Below, one piece after another: positions 17,301 to 24,987 of a stretch of DNA of 36,102 bases. How positions within the stretch are numbered: the stretch's first letter is position 1; each line of letters begins with the position of its first letter. Source of the DNA: an uncultured Actinomycetes bacterium (lineage in GTDB: Bacteria; Actinomycetota; Acidimicrobiia; Acidimicrobiales; RAAP-2). The stretch covers positions 1 through 36,102 of the forward strand of contig CAIQEU010000002.1 in the NCBI GenBank assembly GCA_903870905.1, given 5' to 3'. The notes beneath the pieces are model-generated. The model did no database searches. It had not been told where the DNA came from and worked only from the letters and a program-made list of their open reading frames with translations. Made by a program: the position numbers and the translations under genes.

Positions 17301-17775
17301 CACCATTGGCCAGACGAGCACGCAGAACTCCACCGATGCCTCGTTGACCTGGGCGCCCTCAACCGGCGTCGCAACGGGCCTCTACGGTGTCGTGCCGCAA
17401 CCAACAGGCGTCTTCACGACGACGCCTGTCGGATCGGGAACCGCCACGTCGACCTTCACCGCCACCACGAAGGCGCTCGACCCCGCCATCACCACCGATG
17501 CCGGGAACTTCGTCAGCTCCACCTACGGCCTCAACACCGTGGACAAGGTGGGCACCGTGGTGAACCCGGGCGACACGGCGACGATCACCGTCACCATTGC
17601 CCCGACTGCCGCTGTTGGCTCCGTGGTCCACGGCACGCTCGGCATTGAGTCCATCAGCGTCGGAGGCGCCCTCGAGTACGCCTTCGGCATGAGCAACGCT
17701 GGCTACATCGTCCAGAGTGACCCGCAGATCAGCATCCTCGGTTCGGTGCCCTACACCTACACCGTCGGCAGCTGA
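14392..17775 (+). CDS. Secreted subtilase-fold peptidase with sedolisin-like Ser-Glu-Asp residues (1127 aa)
   Basis: A signal peptide (about 1-28) is followed by an I9-like propeptide (about 35-111) and a subtilase-fold domain (about 145-495). The subtilisin Asp position reads A172-D173-G-I-D (not D-T-G), the His motif reads G-E219-A-F-L-D223 instead of HGTHVAG, the oxyanion Asn is D333 (STGDAG), and Ser432 is kept (GGTSESSP). E219, D223, D333 and S432 match the sedolisin (S53) Glu, Asp, oxyanion Asp and Ser. It may thus be a Ser-Glu-Asp peptidase, or a non-peptidase relative. About 630 residues of beta-sandwich and PPC-like segments follow, suggesting surface or matrix attachment; no anchor motif is seen. 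The start has a GGGGGG site. The gene stands alone and ends at a strong hairpin. Confidence 0.8.
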   Translation: MRTFLRSTIAAVAVTGAVATVPASTGAATAPAGSRQVIVLMKGVETTGLRSANLRIAESALTGAIARSGGSVAQIMTAPSALVVNATSSTIAALEGNPLVAGIYANGIIHGPTVAHPSITVHHAAAKTGHVAPGLCGTSSDPQLNPEALSAINAPAAWATSIGAGVNVGFMADGIDTSNPDLQRNPSFAASSGDAGAPVITSAVDFSGDGTNATTGGGEAFLDASSIAAQGNSTYDISNQGSSVNPLPAGCDIKIEGAAPGATVTALKVFGQTNLSTNVGFVEAINYAVTHGVKVLNESFGSNPMPSTTADLIRAADDAAVAAGVTVVVSTGDAGYNSTIGSPADDPKVIAVGATTTLRGYAQTTYGGINAPGSNGQWINNQISSISSGGVAEDGRTVDLVAPGDLNWALCSASSNYSDCGGASVELSGGTSESSPLVAGAAADVIAAYAKAHNGTYPTPAVVKAILTGTATDLGAPATGQGSGLLNVAKAVNVASHYATKLKTAGGGVTASTSGVIISAAPGKSVSQSVTFTNSTAKAAKLTLSGRELVSSGVVDGTVTLDPSSTTTQPTFPIWSGVNEIYQTVPITVAKGTAYLRFITSYPYRGQTSLLHVALFDPSGAYAGYSDTQGLANSTSNEVANPAKGTWTAVLFTYANAGGSGTGTSGVVHYEADSFTTAKVAIGASSVNVPANGSTKATLKFVMPSSSGDTSLAVVVSTPGQKFTIPVTERVTVPVVQGLGTFTGTVAGGNGRGGAPAQTSTYTFAVPAGAKNLQVSMELDQNRPAGVLIGSQFVATLIDPTGQVIAEDTNLSIDTSQNENVAPWLSLFANAPVPGTYQVVIQVANPVGGGNTSTTLNGQVTFNSVVVTGSLPSSAATTVSATSGTTATISVTNNGYAPLIIGADPRLTTTTTATLSDVNGAPSTQAFNNYWTYFVPPSTQSVTEQMTSTLPASFEFTADLGDPSLSPLVPTIGQTSTQNSTDASLTWAPSTGVATGLYGVVPQPTGVFTTTPVGSGTATSTFTATTKALDPAITTDAGNFVSSTYGLNTVDKVGTVVNPGDTATITVTIAPTAAVGSVVHGTLGIESISVGGALEYAFGMSNAGYIVQSDPQISILGSVPYTYTVGS

Positions 17776-17782
17776 ACCGACC

Positions 17783-17824
17783 GACACTGCCCGCCTTGCT
17801 CGCTGGAGTGGGGCGGGCAGTGTC
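17783..17824 (+). terminator. Hairpin terminator after the peptidase gene
   Basis: A perfect 13-bp inverted repeat (GACACTGCCCGCC at 17783-17795 and its complement at 17812-17824) with a 16-nt loop begins 7 nt after the stop codon. No T-run follows, as is common for terminators in GC-rich actinobacteria. Confidence 0.75.
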
Positions 17825-17872
17825 GCGCCCTGAGCCTGCAGCACCACTGCCTCGGGTGCTAGAAGAGTTCTC

Positions 17873-18658
17873 GTGACGCGAGAGTCTGACCACGTGCAGT
17901 GGGTCGCACACGGGGCCGTCGCGATCTGCACCCTCAACCGCCCCGACCGGCGAAATGCCCTGACCCCTTCGGTCTGGGCAGCGCTCGGGAAGCAGATTGC
18001 CGACCTCGACGCCGACCCATCTGTGCGCACCATTGTGCTCACCGGTGCCGGCGACGCGTTCTGTGCCGGATTCGATCTCGATGGACTCTCCAGCGAAGAC
18101 CCTGCAGCGCGAGCAGAGCGCCTCGCCACCCAGAGCACCTTCATCGGCATGCTCCCACCGCACGACACACCCATCATCGGCGCCATCAATGGACCCGCAG
18201 TGACCGGAGGGTTGGAGCTCGCCTTGTCCTGTGATGTCCTCATCGCCAGCCCGAGTGCCCGGTTCGCCGACACGCACGCTCGGGTCGGCGCTGTCCCTGG
18301 CGGCGGCCTGACGATCCTCCTCCCCCGACGCATTGGGCCCGGACGAGCGCGACTCCTCTCCCTGACGGGAACCTTCATCGACGCGGCGACCGCTCTCGAC
18401 TGGGGGCTCATCGATCTCCTCGTCGACGCCGACGCGCTCCTGCCCCGGGCGCTCGAGATCGGTCACCAGATCGCGGCACTGCCCCACGCGCCCATTGCCG
18501 AGATTCGAACGATGTACGACCGCTTCGCCGACCGCAGCGATGCCGCAGCGTTCGCTGAGGAGCAAGCCGCAGCCAGGTCGTGGATGGTTCGCCGGTTCGA
18601 CCAAGCACGCCTCACTCATGAGCGAGACCACATCGTGGCCGATGGGCGATTCTCGTGA
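17873..18658 (+). CDS. Enoyl-CoA hydratase/isomerase family protein (261 aa)
   Basis: Crotonase-fold protein. The CoA and oxyanion motifs are present: RPDRRNAL (23-30), AGFDLDGL near 65-72 and GPAVTGGLELALSCD (107-121). E115 corresponds to Glu144 of rat mitochondrial hydratase, but the second catalytic Glu (Glu164) is His135 in ADTHARVG, exactly 20 residues on. Plain hydration of 2-enoyl-CoA is therefore uncertain; an isomerase or other crotonase reaction is possible. The start is GTG at 17873. The stop overlaps the GTG of the LLM oxidoreductase gene (18655-18658), so it leads a three-gene operon. Confidence 0.85.
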   Translation: MTRESDHVQWVAHGAVAICTLNRPDRRNALTPSVWAALGKQIADLDADPSVRTIVLTGAGDAFCAGFDLDGLSSEDPAARAERLATQSTFIGMLPPHDTPIIGAINGPAVTGGLELALSCDVLIASPSARFADTHARVGAVPGGGLTILLPRRIGPGRARLLSLTGTFIDAATALDWGLIDLLVDADALLPRALEIGHQIAALPHAPIAEIRTMYDRFADRSDAAAFAEEQAAARSWMVRRFDQARLTHERDHIVADGRFS

Positions 18659-19677
18659 AGGTCTACGCCGGAATGGATCCGCGCCTCCCCCTCTCCGAAG
18701 TCGGCGCTGCCGCCCAGCGCATCGAAGCGCTCGGCTACGACGGGCTCCACATCGCTGAAACCGTGCACGATTCGCTGGCGGTCGCGCTCCTCGCCCTCGA
18801 GCACACCACCACCTTGACGGTGCGAACTGCGGTGACGTTGACGTTCGTCCGGAGCCCCATGCTCACCGCACTGTCCGCGTGGGATCTCTCGGCGTTCTCG
18901 GGTGGACGCTTCCAACTCGGTCTCGGCAGCCAGATTCGCCAGAACATCGAAGAGCGATTCTCCATGCCCTGGCCGAACCCCGTCGCCGCCATGGCTGAGC
19001 ACGTCGCCGCCATCAGAGCGTGTTGGACGAGCTTCGCCTCTGGAGCACCGCTTGATGTTCGCGGCGAGTACGTCACGCTCACCCGTCTCCAGGACTACTT
19101 TCGGCCCGAAGCGAGCGACGTGGTGGCCCCACCGATCTGGCTCGGTGGCGTGAACGCCAAGATGACCGAACTGGCAGGTGCCGTTGCCGAAGGCTTCGTC
19201 ACCCACCCAACGAATTCCTCCCCGCGATTCTTGGCCGAGCGGTGCCTCCCTGCCCTCCACCGTGGGCTCGCCAGCGCGGGTCGGACCAGGTCAGACCTCG
19301 AGCTCGTCGCCGGAACCCAGGTCATCACCGGCGCGACGCCCGAAGCGATGCTGCACGAGAAGGAGCGCCAGCGGCGACTCTTCGCCTTCTTGTACTCAAC
19401 CCCTGCCTACGCGGCAACCCTCGAGCTCTACGGCTGGGACGACCTCGGCAGTCGCCTTCGGACCATGGTGCAGCGCAACGACTTCAGCAACCTCGCCACC
19501 ACGGTGACCGACGACGTCCTCGACACGATCATTCCGGTGTGCTCCATTGACGCCCTCCCCGACATTCTCCTCGAGCGCTACGGATCACTCTGCGATGGGA
19601 TCCTCCTCTCCGTCCCCACCGATCCCACGATCGACGCCCACCTCCGATCCGCAATCACCCGTCTGCACGAAGGATGA
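18655..19677 (+). CDS. LLM-class F420-dependent oxidoreductase, MSMEG_2256-like (340 aa)
   Basis: Luciferase-like TIM-barrel oxidoreductase, expected to use reduced F420 as hydride donor. Features include YDGLHIAETVHD near the N-terminus, the LTFVRSPMLTALSAWDLSAFSGGRFQ segment with the conserved DLSAFSGGRF, GLGSQ, and PPIWLGGVNAKM in the middle. It resembles the F420-type family typified by M. smegmatis MSMEG_2256 (assignment from memory). F420 enzymes of this kind act on lipids, steroids or xenobiotics in actinobacteria; the substrate is unknown. It is coupled to both neighbours by 4-nt overlaps (GTGA upstream, ATGA downstream), so the crotonase, this enzyme and the SDR probably act in one pathway. 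Confidence 0.85.
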   Translation: MKVYAGMDPRLPLSEVGAAAQRIEALGYDGLHIAETVHDSLAVALLALEHTTTLTVRTAVTLTFVRSPMLTALSAWDLSAFSGGRFQLGLGSQIRQNIEERFSMPWPNPVAAMAEHVAAIRACWTSFASGAPLDVRGEYVTLTRLQDYFRPEASDVVAPPIWLGGVNAKMTELAGAVAEGFVTHPTNSSPRFLAERCLPALHRGLASAGRTRSDLELVAGTQVITGATPEAMLHEKERQRRLFAFLYSTPAYAATLELYGWDDLGSRLRTMVQRNDFSNLATTVTDDVLDTIIPVCSIDALPDILLERYGSLCDGILLSVPTDPTIDAHLRSAITRLHEG

Positions 19678-20450
19678 CGATGCTGCTCAACGGCAAGGTC
19701 ATCATCGTCACCGGTGCGGGACGAGGCATTGGGGCAGCAACCGCTCGCATCCTGGCCGCAGAGGGTGCATCGGTGGTCGTGAGCGACCTCGACGGTTCGG
19801 CAGCAGCCACGGTGGCCGCATCCATCACCGACGTCGGTGGCACGGCGTCTGCTGTGCAGTGTGATGTCGGTGACACGACATCGGTCGCGCACCTCATCGC
19901 CTCCTCCGTCGATCACTTCGGTGCATTGGACGGCGTGGATCACAACGCCGCGTGGACCAGCTTTCGTCGAGACGTCGACGCTCGAGACGTCGACCTCGAG
20001 ACGTGGAACGAGGTCATGAACATCAACGCGACCGGTGCACTCCGGCTCGCCCAAGCCGCCCTCCCGCACTTCCAGGCGAGCGGGAGTGGTGCGTTCGTCT
20101 TCATCTCCTCAGGATCAGCCGCAATTGGCGAACACACCCGAGTCAGCTACGGCGTCTCGAAGGCCGCGATCGAGCAACTCTCCCGCCACCTCGCCACTCG
20201 CTACGGACGCGACGGCATCCGATCCAATTGCGTCGCCCCTGGCTTCATCATGACCGAGACGGCCGCTGCGGTAATTGACGACGACGCCCGTGCCCGGCTC
20301 ACGGGTGGCAATCCTCTCGGGCGCCTCGGGACTCCGGCCGACATTGGCCATGCCGTTGCCTTCTTGTTGTCAGACCGGGCGTCGTTCATCACCGGCCAGG
20401 TCCTCCGGGTCGACGGCGGCCTCCTCGTCGCCCCACGGCTCAACCACTGA
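19674..20450 (+). CDS. Short-chain dehydrogenase/reductase (258 aa)
   Basis: Classical SDR: cofactor motif TGAGRGIG (13-20), D38-L-D at the end of the second strand suggesting NAD preference, HNA (90-92) in place of NNA, catalytic S145/S146, Y159 and K163 in YGVSK, and the PGFIMTET loop after the last catalytic helix. It would oxidise a hydroxyl or reduce a ketone, as expected of the last steps of a beta-oxidation-like or ring-degradation route. The ATG overlaps the LLM gene stop (ATGA at 19674-19677). The gene ends the operon and converges on the membrane protein gene at 20474. Confidence 0.88.
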   Translation: MTMLLNGKVIIVTGAGRGIGAATARILAAEGASVVVSDLDGSAAATVAASITDVGGTASAVQCDVGDTTSVAHLIASSVDHFGALDGVDHNAAWTSFRRDVDARDVDLETWNEVMNINATGALRLAQAALPHFQASGSGAFVFISSGSAAIGEHTRVSYGVSKAAIEQLSRHLATRYGRDGIRSNCVAPGFIMTETAAAVIDDDARARLTGGNPLGRLGTPADIGHAVAFLLSDRASFITGQVLRVDGGLLVAPRLNH

Positions 20451-20473
20451 GGCAAGCCCGGGCCACCTGCAGT

Positions 20474-21868
20474 TCAGTAGGTGATCGCTCGCGGCGCGAG
20501 GTTGACGTACTGAGGATCGATCTCAATGACTTGGCGCTCCCAGCCTGGCGTCTGTGGCGTTCCCGCACCGCTGTTGGAGGTTCCTTGGAGAATCCAGACC
20601 GGCAAGAGCCAGGTGGACCCATCAGCGAGGGTGTTGACGGCGTACTGCTCAACCGCGTGGTCGACGACCACGGTGTAGACCGGAGGGGTTGCCACCGCAG
20701 GTGGGCTGTCCGATGGTGCCGTGGTCTCGGTCGTCGCCGGTGGCGTGGTGGCTGGAGTTGGCGCTGCTCCGAGTGGAGCACCTGCTCCGACACCTGAGGG
20801 CGGAACTGCGGTCGTGCCGCTCGTCTCGGTGGTCGTTTGGGTGCTCGGTGCGGTCGTGGTGGTGACCCCCTCCTGCGCTGCTTGGGCTGCGGCTTGGGCC
20901 GTGATCGTGGCGACGGCGTCATCAGCAGAGATTGTGGGGTACGCAACGGAGCGGCCCACGTTGACAACAGTGCCACTGGCCGAGAGGATGACCCCGTTCG
21001 GGCCGACGTCGACGTAGTCAACGAGGTCCGTCGTCAACCCTCCCGCAAGGATCGGGAACTGCACCGAGACGTCACTTGAGCCATCGGTTGTCACGGGTGT
21101 CCCGATCTGGAGGCCGCTGCTGGCCAACGCCCCACCATTCGCAGCGTCGAGAACCGCTCGGGCTGCGGTGATGGCGTCCTGGTCGCTCGGAGCAGGTCCT
21201 GCGTCGCTCGTCGATGCACCCGCAGCGTCGCCTCCGACCGCCGGTGTGGTGACCACTGGTGGCGTCGACGCGGTGTAGCTCCACGAAATGGTGCCGCCTT
21301 GATCAGACGCTTGGATGTTGGCAGCGTTGGGGTCACCCATGATGAAGTTCGCACTCTGGGTGATCCCTGGGATCGAGACCTGGTCCTGTTGGGTGATCGA
21401 ACCAGAGAGGCCGACGCTCGGGGCGATTGCGGCGATCACCGATGAAGGACTGTTCGAACCCGAGGTGAGCTCTACTGCCGGCGCCCCGCCACCGGTGGCG
21501 GTGAAGTCCTGCCCCTTCGTGATATCGAACGAACCCCAGATGACCATGTCGCCGGCCATGGCGTGTGCGGCCGGGGCGTAGCTTGCCGCGGCACCCACGG
21601 TCCGACTGCTCAAGGCGAGAACGGGCAGCGCGGGACCGGTTGCCTCGAGGGCGAGAATTCCAGCCATCACCGCAGCAGCGGAGGTCACGCTGGCACCGAT
21701 CGCCACCAGTCGGTACCGGGCATGGGTGAAGCGTGACGTTGGCGGTGTCATGGCCGTTCGAGCGAAGCGGGCGAGGCGATCGCTCGATACGGGCGCCAGT
21801 ACTGCTGCGGGGTCTGCAGCACGCAGCCGATCGAGGGCGTCGGCGTGGTCGAAGGTTGGCTCAGTCAT
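20474..21868 (-). CDS. One-pass membrane protein paired with ECF sigma factor, probable anti-sigma role (464 aa)
   Basis: Not recognised by family. The short N-terminus (about 1-50) would be cytoplasmic, with a single hydrophobic helix at about 53-75 (VAIGASVTSAAAVMAGILAL). The remaining 390 residues would be outside: two beta-rich stretches, a Thr/Pro-rich linker (about 335-400) and a conserved-looking tail with STWLLPVWILQG. The gene starts right after the ECF sigma gene (stop TGA and start ATG overlap, TGATG; AGGAG lies upstream), so a role as its anti-sigma or sensor is inferred from context. No His-x3-Cys-x2-Cys zinc motif of typical anti-sigma proteins is present. A GTG one codon earlier is an alternative start. 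Confidence 0.6.
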   Translation of the reverse strand: MTEPTFDHADALDRLRAADPAAVLAPVSSDRLARFARTAMTPPTSRFTHARYRLVAIGASVTSAAAVMAGILALEATGPALPVLALSSRTVGAAASYAPAAHAMAGDMVIWGSFDITKGQDFTATGGGAPAVELTSGSNSPSSVIAAIAPSVGLSGSITQQDQVSIPGITQSANFIMGDPNAANIQASDQGGTISWSYTASTPPVVTTPAVGGDAAGASTSDAGPAPSDQDAITAARAVLDAANGGALASSGLQIGTPVTTDGSSDVSVQFPILAGGLTTDLVDYVDVGPNGVILSASGTVVNVGRSVAYPTISADDAVATITAQAAAQAAQEGVTTTTAPSTQTTTETSGTTAVPPSGVGAGAPLGAAPTPATTPPATTETTAPSDSPPAVATPPVYTVVVDHAVEQYAVNTLADGSTWLLPVWILQGTSNSGAGTPQTPGWERQVIEIDPQYVNLAPRAITY

Positions 21869-22401
21869 CACATGGCTCCTGTCACGTCGACGGGAAAACT
21901 TTCAGGGTCTGCCGCGTGGAGGTGCGCAGCGAAGTGCTGCTTGGCCCTCGACAGGCGGATCGACGCGGCGTTCGTCGAGATCCCAAGGACGGTGGCGCAC
22001 TCGGTGGGGTCGCAACCCTCGAACGTTGCCAACAGGAGGATCTCTCGATCCGTTGGTGTGAGCTCCGCGAGCGCAGCACGGACCGTCAGATCCCCAATCG
22101 CCTCGAGTTCCGCGCTCGGACTCGGACCCGGCGGGCGAAGTCGACTGGTGATCGCCGCTCGTCGGCCACTTCGACGTCGGGTGTTGGCCAAGACATTGCG
22201 GGCGATGCCGAAGAGGAAGAGGAGTTCAGCATCAGCGGGAAGGTCGTCGAAGCGACGCCACGCCACCGCCAAGACCTCAGCGAGGAGATCATCCACTGAG
22301 ACCGCATCGGCGTCGTGGTGTCGACGCTGGAAGTACCGAGAGAGGACATCGCCGTGGGCGAGCACGAGCTGCGTGAAGCGTTCCTCCCGGTTCGTCGTCA
22401 T
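21868..22401 (-). CDS. ECF-type RNA polymerase sigma factor (177 aa)
   Basis: Sigma-70 family factor with region 2 (about 9-76, containing VDDLLAEVLAVAWRRFDDLP and FLFGIARNVLAN) and region 4 (about 106-160, with LTPTDREILLLATFEGCDPTECATVLG followed by the helix-turn-helix ISTNAASIRLSRAK). There is no region 1.1 or 3, as in ECF factors. It would direct RNA polymerase to a small regulon, perhaps including its own promoter. The frame reaches back to 22602, but the ATG at 22401 has GAGGAG 7 nt upstream and begins exactly where family similarity begins. The next gene overlaps and is a likely regulator of this factor. Confidence 0.87.
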   Translation of the reverse strand: MTTNREERFTQLVLAHGDVLSRYFQRRHHDADAVSVDDLLAEVLAVAWRRFDDLPADAELLFLFGIARNVLANTRRRSGRRAAITSRLRPPGPSPSAELEAIGDLTVRAALAELTPTDREILLLATFEGCDPTECATVLGISTNAASIRLSRAKQHFAAHLHAADPESFPVDVTGAM

Positions 22402-22421
22402 CGCAGCACTCCTCGCCCGGT

Positions 22422-22437
22422 CGTGACACTCGTCACG
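22422..22437. promoter_or_regulatory. Palindrome in the sigma-factor / GT-C divergent promoter region
   Basis: CGTGAC, 4 nt, GTCACG form a perfect inverted repeat 21 nt upstream of the sigma factor ATG, within the 103-bp gap separating two divergent genes. It is a candidate operator. What binds is unknown. Confidence 0.35.
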
Positions 22438-22504
22438 GTGTACGTGTCGCCACCTTGCCATAACTTTCGCGGCCTCAGTCGGTGGCAACGCACGGGGGGA
22501 TCGG

Positions 22505-24262
22505 ATGCGTAGCATCGGTGAGGTGACTGCTGCCATCGCCTCCATCCGCTCGCTGACCTGGCGGCAGTGGCTCGTCGGCATCGTCGCCTTGGCGATCGTC
22601 ATCGCCCCGCTTCCTCGCCTCTACGGCGCAACGGCAACGTCGATGGAAGAGGGGTCGATTCTCGAGTACGCCACGTTGACCCTCCACGGATCAGTGCCCA
22701 CGAAGGACTACTGGACGGAGTACGGACCGCTCAACGTCTACGTGCCGACGGTGGCGTTCGCGGTCACCGGGCCCTCGGTTCCCGTGGAGCGCACCGTCGG
22801 CCTGCTCTACCGAGCGGTGCTGATCCTGGCACAGTTCAGCCTGCTCCGTCGGTTCTCTCGACGAGGGGCGTGGATCGGCGCCCTCCTCAGCTGGTTTGCC
22901 ATCGCTCCCTTCGGGCTCATGGCCTACAGCTTGATCGGTGGGTTGGGGTGCACCCTCGCGGGCCTCGCGCTGTTGACCTCTGCCCTCGACCGTGACCCAC
23001 CATCGACACGAGCGCTGATCGCTGCGGGGATCGCGTACGGCGTTGGCCTCGGCTTCCGCCCCGACCTCGTCCTCGTCGCCGTGCTCCCAGCATCCATCCT
23101 TCTCTGGCGACGGCGGAGCACGCTCCGGCCGTTACTCGTGAGCGCGGGTGCCACGATCGCCGTCCCCTACGGCATCTTGCTCGGAACCGCTGGGTTCTCC
23201 AACGTGGTGCGGTGCCTCCTCATCGATCCCCTCATCCACCTTCGAGCTGGACGGGCGCTTCCGGTCCCGCCCTCGTTCACCCTCGTTGGCGAGTACTTCA
23301 CCCGAGTCACCTCATACTCCGACGCACTTGCGGGCCACAACTGGCTCGGCGCCCAGGCCTCGGTCCAGATCGCCGAGTTCTTCTGGGTCATGATGGCAAT
23401 CGGCGTGGTGTTGATCCTCTCCATCATTGGCCCACTCCGTTCTCGAGATCGGCGATGGGTTGCTCTTGCGATTGCTGCGCTGCTCCTCGCAAGTGATTTC
23501 CTCCAGCGCACCGACCTCTCCCATATGCGCCAAGTCGGTTGCGTGTGGCTCGCAGTCGCCCCAACCGCAACGATGGTGATCCTCCGCAAGCGATTCACCC
23601 AGCGAGAGGTGACCATCAGCTGGGCAACGGTGGGTCTCTCGCTCATCGTCTTCCTCGTGGCGCCCGTCCAAGTCGTGCTCGGGTTCACCAACCTGTTCCA
23701 CGCTGCACCCCACCAGCGGGACAACCGCACCGTGGTCGTCAGCCACGAAGGGCGAACCGTTCCGACGGGGAGTTGGATCGAAGCGGCGTTCATGCACCAA
23801 ATCGTCAATGAGGTGAGCCACCACTCGCATGCCGGTGAATCGTTCTTCGAAGGCCCCGTCGACCTGCGGTTCACCAACTACAACGAGCCGATCCTCTACT
23901 GGATGGAACCACAACTCCGCCCATCGACCTACTACCTCGAAATGAACCCCGGCATCTCGAACACCGCAACATCCGGCCTCGCCGCAGAGGTCGGCAACGC
24001 CGATGTCATCGTCCTCTCAAAGCGCTACGTGGCCTTCACCGAACCCAATGCGTCGACGCACCCTGGATCGAACGCTCCGAACATCGTGATCGCCCAACAC
24101 TTCTGCTTCCAGATCTCGAACCCTTACTACGTGCTCCTCACCAAGGTCCACGGTCGCGAGCTCGACCCGCAGAGGATGCCCAAGCACGATGTGCTCCGGG
24201 TTGGCAACCACCTCGAAGCACGCTGCAGCGCGCTGCAGCCCCTGACGAGTTCCAGCCACTAA
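22505..24262 (+). CDS. Polytopic GT-C-type membrane protein, putative glycosyltransferase (585 aa)
   Basis: About ten to twelve hydrophobic helices through residue 400, then a hydrophilic C-terminal part (about 405-585), probably extracytoplasmic. The first outer loop carries acidic residues E48-E49 (SMEEGSIL) and the DYWTEYGPLN motif (68-77), as in GT-C enzymes such as ArnT and PMT-like transferases that use polyprenyl-phosphate sugars. The acceptor is unknown. Start: ATG at 22505 after a GGGGGG stretch. It is divergent from the ECF sigma gene and may be part of its regulon. A second membrane protein of similar plan lies at 30395-32440. Confidence 0.65.
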   Translation: MRSIGEVTAAIASIRSLTWRQWLVGIVALAIVIAPLPRLYGATATSMEEGSILEYATLTLHGSVPTKDYWTEYGPLNVYVPTVAFAVTGPSVPVERTVGLLYRAVLILAQFSLLRRFSRRGAWIGALLSWFAIAPFGLMAYSLIGGLGCTLAGLALLTSALDRDPPSTRALIAAGIAYGVGLGFRPDLVLVAVLPASILLWRRRSTLRPLLVSAGATIAVPYGILLGTAGFSNVVRCLLIDPLIHLRAGRALPVPPSFTLVGEYFTRVTSYSDALAGHNWLGAQASVQIAEFFWVMMAIGVVLILSIIGPLRSRDRRWVALAIAALLLASDFLQRTDLSHMRQVGCVWLAVAPTATMVILRKRFTQREVTISWATVGLSLIVFLVAPVQVVLGFTNLFHAAPHQRDNRTVVVSHEGRTVPTGSWIEAAFMHQIVNEVSHHSHAGESFFEGPVDLRFTNYNEPILYWMEPQLRPSTYYLEMNPGISNTATSGLAAEVGNADVIVLSKRYVAFTEPNASTHPGSNAPNIVIAQHFCFQISNPYYVLLTKVHGRELDPQRMPKHDVLRVGNHLEARCSALQPLTSSSH

Positions 24263-24467
24263 CGCCGCTCCGCGATCTCGAGGGGCCTCGGGGGCAGCAG
24301 CATTGGCCATGCCCGGCGTCAATTCTCTCCTTCTCGATACCGAGACCTGCGCTCCTTCATACCTTGGCAGCCCATGTTGGACGTGCGCCGGGAGCGTCTC
24401 GGCGGGAAGCGAAGGTCCCCATGCCCCCACCCCCGACACGGTGCGGAATGAGACCTTCGACATCGCG

Positions 24468-24850
24468 ATGACCGGGGCAGCTTCGTTGATACGACAGCAG
24501 CCGCTAGTGCAGCGGCAACCCACACTGCACTCCACGTCGCTGCGGCTGCGCTTGCCGACCAGCAACCTCCGACCGGCCAACCTGATCCTGCGGCCATGGC
24601 TCATCGACCCGGCGAGACCCTCCAGACCGGCACTGACCTCTCGAGCGCAACCGCTGTGGCAACGGCCGCTGAAGTCTGGGCAACGGTGCTCCGCGCCGAG
24701 ATGGACTCCTCGGGGAGTGCCACCGACCAAGTCCACATGGCCAAGGCGGATGGGTCACCCGTGACGGTTGCGCTGAACTCGAGTTTCGCCGTCATCGGCA
24801 TCGAAAGGAGATTCGGCGCTCGTCCTGCCGATGGACGCCCGAACGGCATA
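24468..24850 (+). pseudogene. Decayed PepSY-like secreted-protein gene
   Basis: In the 725-bp gap between two genes one frame (codons from 24494) reads like the small secreted actinobacterial proteins with a GETL-TG ... KADG-x-VTV ... F-V-GIE pattern: an Ala/Thr-rich signal-like stretch, QPDPAAMAHRPGETL, then HMAKADGSPVTVALNSSF. There is no start codon in that frame before 24596, after the signal-like part; an ATG at 24468 is in a different frame, which suggests a frameshift near 24490. The usual PGA before the second half is replaced by VWA. I read this as a degraded gene; a short real gene from ATG 24596 is possible but would lack export. Nothing else is seen in 24263-24987. Confidence 0.45.
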
Positions 24851-24987
24851 CCGCCCGCTGACCTCCCGCACATCGGCACCCCTTCACTTAGAGCAGCGAC
24901 CACCAGCCACCGAGTACCACTGTCGCTCTCGACAGGACTAGCCAACCACGCCATGGTCGGCCAGTTGCACGTCCGTCGTGGCGTGCT

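Noticed and set aside
14392-17775. Ordinary subtilisin with Asp-His-Ser triad
   Set aside because: The His motif HGTH is absent (G-E-A-F-L-D instead) and the D-T-G motif reads A-D-G, so the standard triad cannot be assigned.
24303-24764. 153-aa plus-strand frame
   Set aside because: No family resemblance; the better-supported reading of this stretch is the decayed PepSY-like frame.
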